Assembly: GCA_902802825.1 (NCBI GenBank)
Contig: CADCNV010000010.1
Coordinates: 1-40,005, forward strand
Direction of reading: 5' to 3'
DNA length: 40,005 nucleotides
Source of the DNA: an uncultured bacterium
GTDB taxonomy: Bacteria; Cyanobacteriota; Vampirovibrionia; Gastranaerophilales; Gastranaerophilaceae
Under the pieces are notes generated by a model, which saw only the letters and a program-made list of their open reading frames with translations, did not search any database and had not been told where the DNA came from. This document shows, piece after piece, positions 1 through 7,847 of this stretch (its first letter is position 1; each line of letters opens with the position of its first letter). The position numbers and the translations under genes are program-made.

Positions 1-960
1 ATATTTACAAAAGATAAAATAGTTGAAGCATTTAAAGAAGCAACAGATGCGGGCTCAAATAAATTCTTAAAAGCTTTAAAGAGTATGAACCTGAAACGCT
101 CTGTGATTGGAGTTCTTATCGCAACTCTTGTTGGATGCAGCGTTCAGCCGATTAATATGTGGCTTACAAAACGTAAAACAGGCGGAGACGGATTTGTTGG
201 CGGCGGGGAAAAAGATGATTCCGCTAAATTCAAAATAGAAAAGCTATTAACAGCCGCATTATTCGGAACAGGCGTAATTGCGACCATAGGGAATCCGAGA
301 AACTTATTAAAAAATCTTCAGTTTAAAGGATTTACACCTACAATTAATCAGTTGAAGTTTATTTACGGTACAACAATTATGTCAAGATTCCTGGCTGCCC
401 GTAATGAAAATGAATTAAAAGAATCATCTACAAAAGATATTCTTGGTTTTGTAAACTGGCTAATTTTAGGCAATTTTGTTCAAAAACTTGTTGCTCAAAG
501 CTTTGACAAATCATTAATTAAACAAGAACAAAAAGGCGGAATACTGAATTGGATCAGAACATCATCACTCAAAACAAGAGATGAAGTCCTGCATCAGGCC
601 TTGGGCGAAAAAGCATTTAAAGATGGAAAAGCATTGAAATTCGGAGAAATGATAAAAGCCATTGGCGATAATAAAGCCGCTAAAAAGAAACTCGGAATAC
701 TAACTTTGGCACAGATTGCCGGCTATGTATATTCAGGCGTAGTTTTAGGCGTCGGGATACCAAAATTAAATATATATCTGACTAAACGCAGAATGGCAAA
801 ACAGGAAGCTCGTACAGCAAAAGAACAACAGCCGGCTGCAGTTAATGATGACAAAATGCTTTCTCCTGAAAACAGAGAATTTTTAAATCAGAAAAATTTT
901 ACCGGTAAGGATTCTTTCTCTTTGGTGAAAGATCATAATATCCACAAACAAGTTGCATAG
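1..960 (+). CDS. Unrecognised membrane protein, 5'-truncated by window edge
   Basis: The frame is open from base 1, so the ATG at 85 is internal and the true start lies left of the window; 319 residues are visible. I do not recognise a family. Visible features are a hydrophobic segment just after residue 30 (VIGVLIATLVGC), another near 85 (LLTAALFGTGVIATIG), one near 150 and a last one near 240-255. The first and last hydrophobic segments are each followed by a matching motif: P-x-N-M-W-LTKRK near residue 55 and P-x-x-N-I-Y-LTKRR near 260. This suggests an internal duplication of a membrane-plus-basic-anchor unit. The C-terminal 60 residues are polar and probably disordered, ending near NFTGKDSF. 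The 666-aa protein encoded next on the same strand also has a hydrophobic segment containing a proline close to its C-terminus, so they may be distant relatives. Function unknown. Confidence 0.75.
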   Translation: MFTKDKIVEAFKEATDAGSNKFLKALKSMNLKRSVIGVLIATLVGCSVQPINMWLTKRKTGGDGFVGGGEKDDSAKFKIEKLLTAALFGTGVIATIGNPRNLLKNLQFKGFTPTINQLKFIYGTTIMSRFLAARNENELKESSTKDILGFVNWLILGNFVQKLVAQSFDKSLIKQEQKGGILNWIRTSSLKTRDEVLHQALGEKAFKDGKALKFGEMIKAIGDNKAAKKKLGILTLAQIAGYVYSGVVLGVGIPKLNIYLTKRRMAKQEARTAKEQQPAAVNDDKMLSPENREFLNQKNFTGKDSFSLVKDHNIHKQVA

Positions 961-968
961 TGCTCAGT

Positions 969-1102
969 TCTCACTACGTTCGTAGTTCTGCAAAATCCGC
1001 TACGCATTTTGCATTAAACGCCACCGCTCAAAACAAAATCGAAAATATTCATTTTACGATTATTGTTTTTCGTCTCTCGCTTCGCTCGTGGCTCTGCAAA
1101 AT
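969..1102. repeat. REP-like palindromic repeat pair
   Basis: Two related copies lie at 969-996 and 1073-1102. Both begin TCTC, contain a short palindrome (CTACG-TT-CGTAG in the first, CGCTTCGCTCG in the second) and end in TCTGCAAAAT. Next to the first copy is a perfect 8-bp inverted repeat, TGCAAAAT (989-996) and ATTTTGCA (1006-1013), with a 9-nt loop. The block is noncoding and looks like an intergenic REP/BIME-type element. Confidence 0.5.
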
Positions 1103-1105
1103 GCT

Positions 1106-1135
1106 AAAAAAAACCTGATTTCAAATGAAATCAGG
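1106..1135 (-). terminator. Intrinsic terminator of the 57-aa minus-strand gene
   Basis: A 9-bp perfect stem, CCTGATTTC/GAAATCAGG with a 4-nt loop (1114-1135), is flanked on its left by a run of A (1106-1113). Read on the minus strand the hairpin is followed by a U tract, so it terminates leftward transcription. It lies about 50 nt past the stop of the small minus-strand gene at 1189. Confidence 0.75.
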
Positions 1136-1188
1136 GATAAAATTGTAGGGGAAAAATTAAATTGGAATTAATATAAAAAATATACTTG

Positions 1189-1362
1189 TTATGCGATATG
1201 CAGCAATGATTTGTTATATGCTGCGATAAAATTCATTTGTTCAAACAATAAATCAGAACGGTCAACAAATGGCTGCGGCTGAACGGCAACTGTTGTTGTT
1301 ACCTGATCTTTGTATATGTCTTGCAATTTTGAATCAATCTTTTTTAAATTTTTTAAAGCCAT
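1189..1362 (-). CDS. Small hypothetical protein, 57 aa
   Basis: A minus-strand ORF begins with ATG at 1362 and ends with TAA at 1189. It is preceded by AGAGGT about 10 nt upstream of the ATG, a plausible ribosome-binding site, and followed by a perfect intrinsic terminator in the same direction. The product starts MALKNLKKIDSKLQDIY and is soluble, with a basic amphipathic N-terminus (residues 1-20), a QPQPF centre and a likely helical C-terminal half. No signal peptide or membrane segment is visible and I recognise no family. It is short enough to escape most gene callers. Flanking genes are unrecognised membrane proteins on the other strand, so this is its own transcript. The RBS-ORF-terminator arrangement is the main support. 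Confidence 0.6.
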   Translation of the reverse strand: MALKNLKKIDSKLQDIYKDQVTTTVAVQPQPFVDRSDLLFEQMNFIAAYNKSLLHIA

Positions 1363-1394
1363 AATTTTTGACCTCTTCTTATTATCTCTCTCTT

Positions 1395-1413
1395 GTATAT
1401 ATAAAGTATATAC
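1395..1413. promoter_or_regulatory. 7-bp inverted repeat in the divergent intergenic region
   Basis: GTATATA (1395-1401) and TATATAC (1407-1413) form a perfect inverted repeat with a 5-nt spacer, between the minus-strand 57-aa gene and the plus-strand 666-aa gene. It may be an operator or part of overlapping AT-rich promoters. The low complexity makes chance quite possible. Confidence 0.25.
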
Positions 1414-1546
1414 TCAAACTCAAATTTCAGATATTATTATTTTTGTTACAATTCTTAATAAAAGAATAAAAATAACAATATTTGGGCAAATTTGCACAGC
1501 AAATTGTTTTTATTAATATATACATGTAAGGGAAAAAGGAAGTAGA

Positions 1547-3547
1547 ATGTCTGAACAAGGATTGAACTTATACAATAATTCTATAAATAAGCGCCCGAAT
1601 TTTACGGCTCAACCTCCCTCAATGCAAGGAGGTAATGAAACAATACAGCAGGCAACACAAGCTTCAGGTGCCGGTTATGTTAATAATCGTTTGAATGCTT
1701 CAAAAGATGCAGATCCCATGACAACATTAGGTTTAACTACCGCAATCGGCTATGGCATTGGCCAGGGCATGGATTATTTTGGGCCTAAATGTGAAGGAAA
1801 ATACGAGCAAACTATCCTTGGCAAACTTGGTGCATTTGGAGATAAACTTGCCAAAACCAAAGTTGGGGCATTCATTGAACGTCAATTAGATAAAGCAAGC
1901 ATAAAATGGGAACAATTATCACATAAGAGTCGCATTGTATACACATTGAGAAATCATTCAACACGTCCTGAATGGCAATTTGCCAAAATGCCGTTCTTTG
2001 GTTTACACGGATTCTTATCAACGGATACTCATACAATATTAGAAAATTATACAAAACCAATATCAAATATTGAAAGCCGATTACTTGGAATTATTCCTCG
2101 TCCGAATAAGAATGACTTCAGCAAACTTGAACAATATGGGATGAGCGAAGAAGCAATTAAGAATTTCAAAAATACGCTTAGCGGCAAACCATTCCTTGAA
2201 CAGGCAAAAGCATTACAAATAAAAGAGCTTGAACTTTTGGGAGCTGCTAATATTGATACAACAAAAACTCTGGAAGAACTTCAAAACGCAGCAAAAGAAC
2301 TCAAAATAACAAAAAAACTCGGATTTAATTCTGTTGCAGAGTTTGAAAAAGTAATGAAGAATGTTGTAGAACATCCTAAAGAAATTATGGCCGCTTTTGA
2401 AAGAGCAACCGCAAACGGTCAGGATTTGCATATTTCAATTAACCGCGGAACAGGTTCCGGTTTCATGGGAAAACTAAAATCTCATTTTATGGGACGAAAA
2501 GTAAGTATCAGTGAATACCTTAACAAATACAAAGCAACTTTAGGCAAAGGCAACTCAACCCGCCTTGGCAGAGCTTTACCAAAGGCATTGGGGTGGCTTG
2601 TTGAAGGTTGCACAAACAGATTCGCAGGCGGCAAACTTGCACCGTTTATGCAGGCATTCATCTTTGCAGATATGGCATATCACACAGCCAAAGCCCCTAA
2701 AGGTGAACATGGCAAAACACTTGCCGAAAGATTTGTAAACGACTTTTCATACTTTGTTGCAATGACTTTGGGGCTGATGGGAATTCACAAAATCGGCGGC
2801 GGAAAGTATATCGGAACGGATGCAGCAGGCAGAGAAGCATACCGCGCAGCATTAGAAATACATAAAGCAAGAAATAAGGCAGGAGAATTTTTAACGAAAC
2901 AAGCATTCAAAGACAGCTTGAAAAGCGTAAATGCACACCTCAACGTTGACGGATTAAAATGGTACCAAAAAATTTGGCAAAAGGCAGGAAGATTTATAAA
3001 TATAGGTAATGAACATGGCGGAGTTTGGAATAATCCAAATGCAAAAGTAATGAACTTTGTAAGAAAGATTGCAAGTAAAAACCTGATAGGCGTACCTTTG
3101 AGAATCTGGCTTGCGATGGCTGTTGTAACACCGATTTTCGTAAAAGCAACAACAAAAATTGCACATTTAATCTTTGGACGTCCGACCCATTCGGTTCTTG
3201 ATGAAGATGAAGAAGAAAACAATGAAGTTCAGAATCAAGACCAAATGAATCAACCGCAAAATCAACCCCAAACAGCAGACAAAGATCCAAATCATTTACC
3301 GGATTCAAATTTAATTAAACAAACATTAAACGGACAATATAACAACCAACCTCAACAGCCGAACACAGTTGAAACAACAAAAACTGCTGACGGCAAATTA
3401 CAGGAACCGGTAAGAACATACATTCCATCCCCTGTCGGTATGGTTAATCAGGGACTTGATCCATCAAAAGCTGATATAGCACTTGCCCGTGCAGATGCAG
3501 CAGAACAACAAATTGCAGATATTATGGCATCTGTCAGAAAATCGTAA
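1547..3547 (+). CDS. Unrecognised large protein with C-terminal membrane segment, 666 aa
   Basis: The ATG at 1547 is preceded by AAAAAGGAAG, a good ribosome-binding site. No family is recognised. The N-terminal ~55 residues are polar and low-complexity (Asn/Gln-rich, with PNFTAQPP). Residues ~57-75 form a glycine-rich hydrophobic stretch (LGLTTAIGYGIGQG). A long, mostly helical basic region follows, with a hydrophobic patch near residues 395-415 (FSYFVAMTLGLMG). A clear membrane-type segment sits near residues 515-535 (PLRIWLAMAVVTPIFV). The final ~120 residues are acidic then Gln/Asn/Pro-rich and likely disordered. There is no classical signal peptide. A strong terminator follows at once, so it is probably monocistronic. 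The gene upstream encodes another membrane protein of similar style, possibly a distant paralogue. Confidence 0.7.
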   Translation: MSEQGLNLYNNSINKRPNFTAQPPSMQGGNETIQQATQASGAGYVNNRLNASKDADPMTTLGLTTAIGYGIGQGMDYFGPKCEGKYEQTILGKLGAFGDKLAKTKVGAFIERQLDKASIKWEQLSHKSRIVYTLRNHSTRPEWQFAKMPFFGLHGFLSTDTHTILENYTKPISNIESRLLGIIPRPNKNDFSKLEQYGMSEEAIKNFKNTLSGKPFLEQAKALQIKELELLGAANIDTTKTLEELQNAAKELKITKKLGFNSVAEFEKVMKNVVEHPKEIMAAFERATANGQDLHISINRGTGSGFMGKLKSHFMGRKVSISEYLNKYKATLGKGNSTRLGRALPKALGWLVEGCTNRFAGGKLAPFMQAFIFADMAYHTAKAPKGEHGKTLAERFVNDFSYFVAMTLGLMGIHKIGGGKYIGTDAAGREAYRAALEIHKARNKAGEFLTKQAFKDSLKSVNAHLNVDGLKWYQKIWQKAGRFINIGNEHGGVWNNPNAKVMNFVRKIASKNLIGVPLRIWLAMAVVTPIFVKATTKIAHLIFGRPTHSVLDEDEEENNEVQNQDQMNQPQNQPQTADKDPNHLPDSNLIKQTLNGQYNNQPQQPNTVETTKTADGKLQEPVRTYIPSPVGMVNQGLDPSKADIALARADAAEQQIADIMASVRKS

Positions 3548-3565
3548 ACAGTTTTACAGACAATT

Positions 3566-3603
3566 AAAACTCCGATATAATAAAAATATATCGGAGTTTT
3601 TTT
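3566..3603 (+). terminator. Strong intrinsic terminator overlapping the anmK ribosome-binding site
   Basis: A 14-bp perfect stem (left arm 3566-3579, loop 3580-3586, right arm 3587-3600) runs into a T tract ending at 3603. The right arm contains CGGAG, whose GGAG (3593-3596) is the only Shine-Dalgarno-like sequence for the anmK ATG at 3604, seven bases away. The terminator of the 666-aa gene and the translation start of anmK therefore share the same bases. Confidence 0.85.
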
Positions 3604-4731
3604 ATGAGCGAACTTGAGATTAAAAGAGTAATTGGTTTGATGTCAGGAACATCCTGCGACAGCATAGATGTAGGGCTATGCGAAGTTTATCCTGATATGA
3701 GTGTAAAACTCATTAAAGGGATAAATTACAAATACCCGCAGCATATAAGAGAAAAAATTTTTCAGATTTTCAGAAATGAAGCATTTGTTTCAGATATTTG
3801 CAAAATGAATTTTGCAATAGGTGAATGTTTTGCAAATGCGGCAAACACCCTGATAGGAGAGTTTGGGAAGCCGGATTTTATATCAAGTCACGGGCAAACA
3901 ATTTTTCACTACCCGTTTGATGAAAAAATTGACGACATATCATTAAAAAGCACCCTTCAGATAGGAGAAAGCTCCGTTATCTCACAAAAAACCGGCTGTA
4001 CAGTTATATCTAATTTCAGAGAAGCTGATATATCACAAGGAGGACAAGGCGCGCCATTAGTTTGTTTTGCCGATGAAAAATGGTTCAAAGCCAAAAAGAA
4101 AAATTTTGCAATCCAAAATATTGGCGGAATATCTAATGTCACAGTTGTATCGCAGGATTATGACACATTTGGCTTTGACACCGGCTTAGGCAATATTATG
4201 ATTGATTATTGCGTTAATAAATTTTTCTCACTGCCTTATGATAAAGATGGTGAAATTGCATCAGAAGGAGTTGTATCAGACAGCTGGCTTGAATGTTTAT
4301 TGCAGGATGAATATTATTTTATTGACCCCCCAAAATCAACGGGGAGAGAATATTTCAGCCCTGAATACATTGAAAATGCTCTTAAATATGCTCCAAAAAA
4401 TCCAAAAGATATTATAACAACAGTCACGGCACTAACTGCAAAAACAATTGCTGATGCTTATGAAAGATTTATATACCCGAATGTCGGAATTCACGAAGCC
4501 GTCATTTGCGGCGGAGGAGCATATAACAGAACACTGATGAAATTTTTACGCTTATATTTACCGTCATATATCAAACTGAAAACATGCGAAGATTACGGAA
4601 TTTCAAATAATTATAAAGAAGTTATGGCTTTTGCACGCTTGGGGTACTGCACATATTACGGAATCTATAATAATCTGCCATGCTGCACAGGAGCAAGAAG
4701 ACGCGTTGTTATGGGTAAAATAACAAACTAG
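3604..4731 (+). CDS. anmK: Anhydro-N-acetylmuramic acid kinase
   Basis: AnmK phosphorylates and opens 1,6-anhydro-MurNAc, released by lytic transglycosylases, to give MurNAc-6-phosphate for cell-wall recycling in the cytoplasm. The N-terminus VIGLMSGTSCDSIDVG is the family's ATPase phosphate-binding signature. SSHGQTIFH near residue 98, an IQNIGGISNV stretch near 170 with FGFDTGLGN after it, and ICGGGAYN near 305 are the other AnmK/ASKHA motifs. At 375 aa it matches the usual ~370. The start at 3604 is needed to keep the GLMSGTS loop. Its only Shine-Dalgarno, GGAG at 3593-3596, lies inside the upstream terminator hairpin, so translation may be damped when the hairpin is in the message. No murQ-like etherase is seen next to it. 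Confidence 0.93.
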   Translation: MSELEIKRVIGLMSGTSCDSIDVGLCEVYPDMSVKLIKGINYKYPQHIREKIFQIFRNEAFVSDICKMNFAIGECFANAANTLIGEFGKPDFISSHGQTIFHYPFDEKIDDISLKSTLQIGESSVISQKTGCTVISNFREADISQGGQGAPLVCFADEKWFKAKKKNFAIQNIGGISNVTVVSQDYDTFGFDTGLGNIMIDYCVNKFFSLPYDKDGEIASEGVVSDSWLECLLQDEYYFIDPPKSTGREYFSPEYIENALKYAPKNPKDIITTVTALTAKTIADAYERFIYPNVGIHEAVICGGGAYNRTLMKFLRLYLPSYIKLKTCEDYGISNNYKEVMAFARLGYCTYYGIYNNLPCCTGARRRVVMGKITN

Positions 4732-4817
4732 ATAACTGTAAAAAAGATTTTACATACTAACAAAAAAAATAATTTTCGTGCTATTATAAATATAGTAGAA
4801 AATTAGGAATGTGTGTC

Positions 4818-5897
4818 ATGGCTAATTTGAAAGAAGAAAAAATTATAGGAATACCCCGCGCAATGTCGTTTTACAACAATTATCCGTTTTACTTCGGATT
4901 TTTTAACGACCTTGGAATCAAAATTGTTTTGTCTGATGTTACAACAAAACAAACAATGTCAGAAGGTGCAGGACTTGTTGTCACAGAAACTTGCCTGCCA
5001 ATAAAAGTTTATGTCGGGCACATTCTTAATCTTTTGAAGAAAGGTGTAAAGAATATTCTTGTTCCTTCACTTCAGTCAATTGATAAAAAAATATATAATT
5101 GTTCAAAAATCCGCGGATTGCCGGATTTAATCAGAAATGTTATAAAAGAAGATTTTAATATGATTGAAGCAACTCTTGATAAATCAGAAAAAAATCAGGG
5201 ATTATATGAGTTTTTGTCAGAATGTGTAAAGCCCTTTGGCATCACAGATATGAACCTCATTAAAAAAGCTTCAAAAGCCGGCTGGAGATGTTATAACAAT
5301 TTCCATGTTATGACAAAATCAGGAATGCCTTATTCTAAGGCACTGAGCTATGCACTTCAGGGTAAAGTCGTAATCGGACAGAGCTCAAAAGAATATCCTA
5401 TTTCAATAGCACTTGTCGGGCACGGATACAACATATATGATGAACGTGTTTGTATGAAAATTATAGACAAACTTGAAAAAATGGATGTAAGAGTTTGCAC
5501 ATCACTTCAATTGTCTGCAGAGCAGCTTGATGAAGGAATACTTACCCTCGGAAATGAAAAGTATTGGGCAAACGAAGACGAAATGACAGGAACGGCAGGA
5601 CACTATTTAAAAGATAATAAAGTGGACGGAGTTGTTACTGTTACGGCTTTTGGCTGCGGGCCTGATTCGTTGATGATTGAAAGAATTACAAGGAAAGCAA
5701 AACAATTTGGCAAACCGCTATTGAACCTTACAATTGATGAGCAAACAGGAGAAGCCGGATTTGTAACACGTCTTGAGGCATTTGTTGATATGCTTTTCCG
5801 CAAAAAACGGGCTTCAATCGTTAACAAGATTAATTTAAAGGAAAACAGCGAACACGAATATAAAATTAATACCGATATTATAGAAACAAAGTCATAG
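4818..5897 (+). CDS. DUF2229-type protein related to 2-hydroxyacyl-CoA dehydratase activases
   Basis: The N-terminus KIIGIPRAMSFYNNYPF, followed by FFNDLGIKIVLSD, TETCLPIKVYVGH near residue 55 and a conserved cysteine in YNCSKIRGLPD near 97, matches the DUF2229 domain fused to or accompanying 2-hydroxyglutaryl-CoA dehydratase activators. The activator ATPase domain itself is absent: the 359-aa protein is only the DUF2229/CoA-dehydratase-like part. The conserved cysteines suggest an Fe-S or thiol centre, but the biochemical role of stand-alone members is not established. I chose the ATG at 4818 because AGGA (4805-4808) then lies nine bases upstream; the in-frame ATG at 4809 would touch it. A TATTAT-type -10 with an upstream TG lies near 4787-4795. 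Neighbours anmK and panD are not obviously related in pathway. Confidence 0.75.
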   Translation: MANLKEEKIIGIPRAMSFYNNYPFYFGFFNDLGIKIVLSDVTTKQTMSEGAGLVVTETCLPIKVYVGHILNLLKKGVKNILVPSLQSIDKKIYNCSKIRGLPDLIRNVIKEDFNMIEATLDKSEKNQGLYEFLSECVKPFGITDMNLIKKASKAGWRCYNNFHVMTKSGMPYSKALSYALQGKVVIGQSSKEYPISIALVGHGYNIYDERVCMKIIDKLEKMDVRVCTSLQLSAEQLDEGILTLGNEKYWANEDEMTGTAGHYLKDNKVDGVVTVTAFGCGPDSLMIERITRKAKQFGKPLLNLTIDEQTGEAGFVTRLEAFVDMLFRKKRASIVNKINLKENSEHEYKINTDIIETKS

Positions 5898-5911
5898 TTT
5901 TTTGTTTATTG

Positions 5912-5917
5912 TATAAT
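5912..5917 (+). promoter_or_regulatory. Probable -10 element of panD
   Basis: A perfect TATAAT lies 20 nt upstream of the panD ATG, followed by a GAGG ribosome-binding site. No convincing -35 is visible at the proper spacing. Confidence 0.4.
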
Positions 5918-5937
5918 ATTGTGTACGAGGTATAAAT

Positions 5938-6288
5938 ATGCAGTTAGAATTTTTATATTCAAAAATACACAGAGCAACCGTAACAGATGCTAATCTTAAT
6001 TATGTCGGCTCAATTACGATTGATAAGGCACTTTTAGATGCCGCAAACATGAAAGAATGGCAAAAGGTTGAAATTTTAGATGTTAATAACGGTGAAAGAT
6101 TCCAGACATACATAATTGCAGGGGAAGAAAATTCAGGATGCATTTGCCTTAATGGTGCGGCCGCAAGAAAAGTTCAAAAAGGCGATAAGGTTATTATTGT
6201 AACTTATGCTCAGATGAACGAAACAGAAGCACAAAATCACAAACCTACTATCGTGATTGTTGATGATGAAAATAAAATTATTGGTTAA
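5938..6288 (+). CDS. panD: Aspartate 1-decarboxylase proenzyme
   Basis: PanD decarboxylates L-aspartate to beta-alanine for pantothenate and CoA synthesis. It is made as a proenzyme that cleaves itself to create a pyruvoyl cofactor. The cleavage site is visible as Gly24-Ser25 in YVGSITID. Arg54 and Tyr58 (RFQTY), the substrate-binding and catalytic residues of the family, are at the canonical positions, and the NGAAARK motif is near residue 72. At 116 aa it is near the usual 115-130. It is preceded by CGAGG and TATAAT, so it may have its own promoter after the DUF2229 gene 40 nt upstream. panB and panC are not in the window. Confidence 0.95.
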   Translation: MQLEFLYSKIHRATVTDANLNYVGSITIDKALLDAANMKEWQKVEILDVNNGERFQTYIIAGEENSGCICLNGAAARKVQKGDKVIIVTYAQMNETEAQNHKPTIVIVDDENKIIG

Positions 6289-6334
6289 GGAAAAGACACT
6301 GAGCATAACGGTGCTTTCTTTACATAATCTTTAC

Positions 6335-6363
6335 TTGACCTTTTTTAAATAAAATTTTATGCT
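6335..6363 (+). promoter_or_regulatory. Sigma-70-type promoter of glnA
   Basis: TTGACC (6335-6340) and TATGCT (6358-6363) are separated by exactly 17 nt, giving a predicted start near 6370 and a 5' leader of about 55 nt before glnA. Confidence 0.7.
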
Positions 6364-6384
6364 ATATAAGTTAAGATTTTATAT

Positions 6385-6402
6385 GGTATGAGTTATCATG
6401 CC
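6385..6402 (+). other. Small hairpin in the glnA leader
   Basis: GGTATGA (6385-6391) pairs with TCATGCC (6396-6402), with one G-U pair and a 4-nt loop, just before the AAGGA/GAGGG ribosome-binding region. It could affect translation or mRNA stability. It does not match the cyanobacterial glutamine (glnA) riboswitch pattern as I know it. Confidence 0.3.
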
Positions 6403-6424
6403 AATATAAGGAAAAGAGGGACGT

Positions 6425-7789
6425 ATGACAGAATTTACTCACAAAAGAGGCGACGGAAAAACTTTTAATCAAGAGGATATAAAAAGACTCATCGGAGAAT
6501 ATAATATCAAGTTTATTAAGCTTCAATTCGTTGATATAAACGGTCAGGTAAAAAATATTACTTTACCTTCAGAGCAAATTGATAAAGTATTGAATAATGA
6601 AATTATGCTTGACGGCTCTTCTATAAAAGGTTTCAGAAGCATTGAAACATCCGATATGTTCTTCCACCCTGATTTGACAAGTTTTCAGATTTTGCCATGG
6701 AGAGAACACGAAGGAGGAAATTCTGCGCGTTTAATTTGTGATATATACAATGTTGACGGAACACCATTTGAAGGTTGCCCAAGATGCAACCTCAAAAGAG
6801 TTATGCAGGCCGCTGAAAAAATGGGTTTCTCAATGAATATCGGGCCGGAAGCCGAATTTTTCTTATTCGCAAAAGACAAAGAAGGTAAAATAACAACAAC
6901 AACCCAGGATCATGCCGGTTATTATGACGTCGGCCCTGAAGATTTGGGAGAAGATGTACGTTCTGATATTGTTTTAACCCTTCAAGAAATGGGATTTGAT
7001 ATTGAAGCATCTCATCATGAAGTAGCTGACGGACAGCACGAAATTGATTTTAAATACTCTGATATTTTAACTGCGGCAGATAACGTTGCAACATTTAAAG
7101 TTGCAGTAAGAGCAGTCGCAGCAAAACATAATTTGCATGCAACATTTATGCCTAAACCGATTTTTGGTATTAACGGTTCGGGTATGCACTGCAATATTTC
7201 ATTATTTAAAGATGGCAAAAATGCTTTTTATGACGAAAAAGCAGAATACCAGTTATCAGATATTGCCAAATATTCAGTCGGCGGAATGCTGAAACACGTA
7301 AAAAGTTTTACTGCGGTAACGAATCCGCTTGTAAACAGCTACAAACGACTTGTGCCCGGATATGAAGCACCTGTATACCTTGCTTGGTCACTTGCAAACA
7401 GAAGTGCATTATTGAGAGTCCCTGCAAAACGAGGAATCTCAACAAGAGTTGAACTTCGTTCTCCGGATCCTGCATGTAACCCTTATTTGGCTTTTGCTGC
7501 AATATTAGAAGCATGCATGGACGGTATCAGAAACAAAATTGATCCTCCGGCTCCTGTTGAAAGCAATATTTACAAATTAACAGCCAAGGAACGTAAAAAA
7601 CAAAGAATTGATTCGCTGCCGGGAAGTTTGGCAGATGCACTTGAACAAATGGACAAATCCCTTGTAACAAGAGCTGCCTTGGGTGAGCATATATTTAATG
7701 AATTTATGTCTTCAAAGAAAAAAGAATGGGATTCATTCAGAACTTACGTTTCTCAATGGGAACTTGATAAATATTTGGCAAGATACTAA
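6425..7789 (+). CDS. glnA: Glutamine synthetase, type I
   Basis: GlnA joins ammonia to glutamate with ATP, as a cytoplasmic dodecamer, and is the main route of ammonium assimilation. Diagnostic motifs are visible in order: IMLDGSSIKGF near residue 60, the metal-ligand stretch GPEAEFF near 140, NGSGMHCNIS near 257, NRSALLRVP near 328 and VELRSPDPACNPYLAF near 345. The region matching the adenylylation loop reads NIYKLTAKERK rather than the NLYDLP-type site of enteric enzymes. With the 454-aa length this suggests a GSI-alpha-like enzyme controlled by feedback or partner proteins rather than adenylylation; that is inference. It has its own promoter and terminator and is therefore monocistronic. 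Confidence 0.95.
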   Translation: MTEFTHKRGDGKTFNQEDIKRLIGEYNIKFIKLQFVDINGQVKNITLPSEQIDKVLNNEIMLDGSSIKGFRSIETSDMFFHPDLTSFQILPWREHEGGNSARLICDIYNVDGTPFEGCPRCNLKRVMQAAEKMGFSMNIGPEAEFFLFAKDKEGKITTTTQDHAGYYDVGPEDLGEDVRSDIVLTLQEMGFDIEASHHEVADGQHEIDFKYSDILTAADNVATFKVAVRAVAAKHNLHATFMPKPIFGINGSGMHCNISLFKDGKNAFYDEKAEYQLSDIAKYSVGGMLKHVKSFTAVTNPLVNSYKRLVPGYEAPVYLAWSLANRSALLRVPAKRGISTRVELRSPDPACNPYLAFAAILEACMDGIRNKIDPPAPVESNIYKLTAKERKKQRIDSLPGSLADALEQMDKSLVTRAALGEHIFNEFMSSKKKEWDSFRTYVSQWELDKYLARY

Positions 7790-7793
7790 TAGG

Positions 7794-7827
7794 AAAAGAG
7801 GTCGGTGAACAAACCGGCCTCTTTTTT
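7794..7827 (+). terminator. Intrinsic terminator of glnA
   Basis: An AAGAGGTCGGT / ACCGGCCTCTT stem with one G-U pair and a 6-nt loop is followed by T6 (7822-7827), immediately after the glnA stop. The A-rich left flank could give weak termination of the convergent minus-strand gene as well. Confidence 0.85.
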
Positions 7828-7847
7828 ATATAAGAATATCTGTAAAA

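Noticed and set aside
6289..6325. Terminator after panD
   Set aside because: Only a very short imperfect stem is possible around CACTGAG...GGTG and no proper T tract follows.
6364..6424. Glutamine riboswitch in the glnA leader
   Set aside because: The leader is only about 55 nt with one 7-bp hairpin and lacks the conserved three-stem layout of the glnA RNA.
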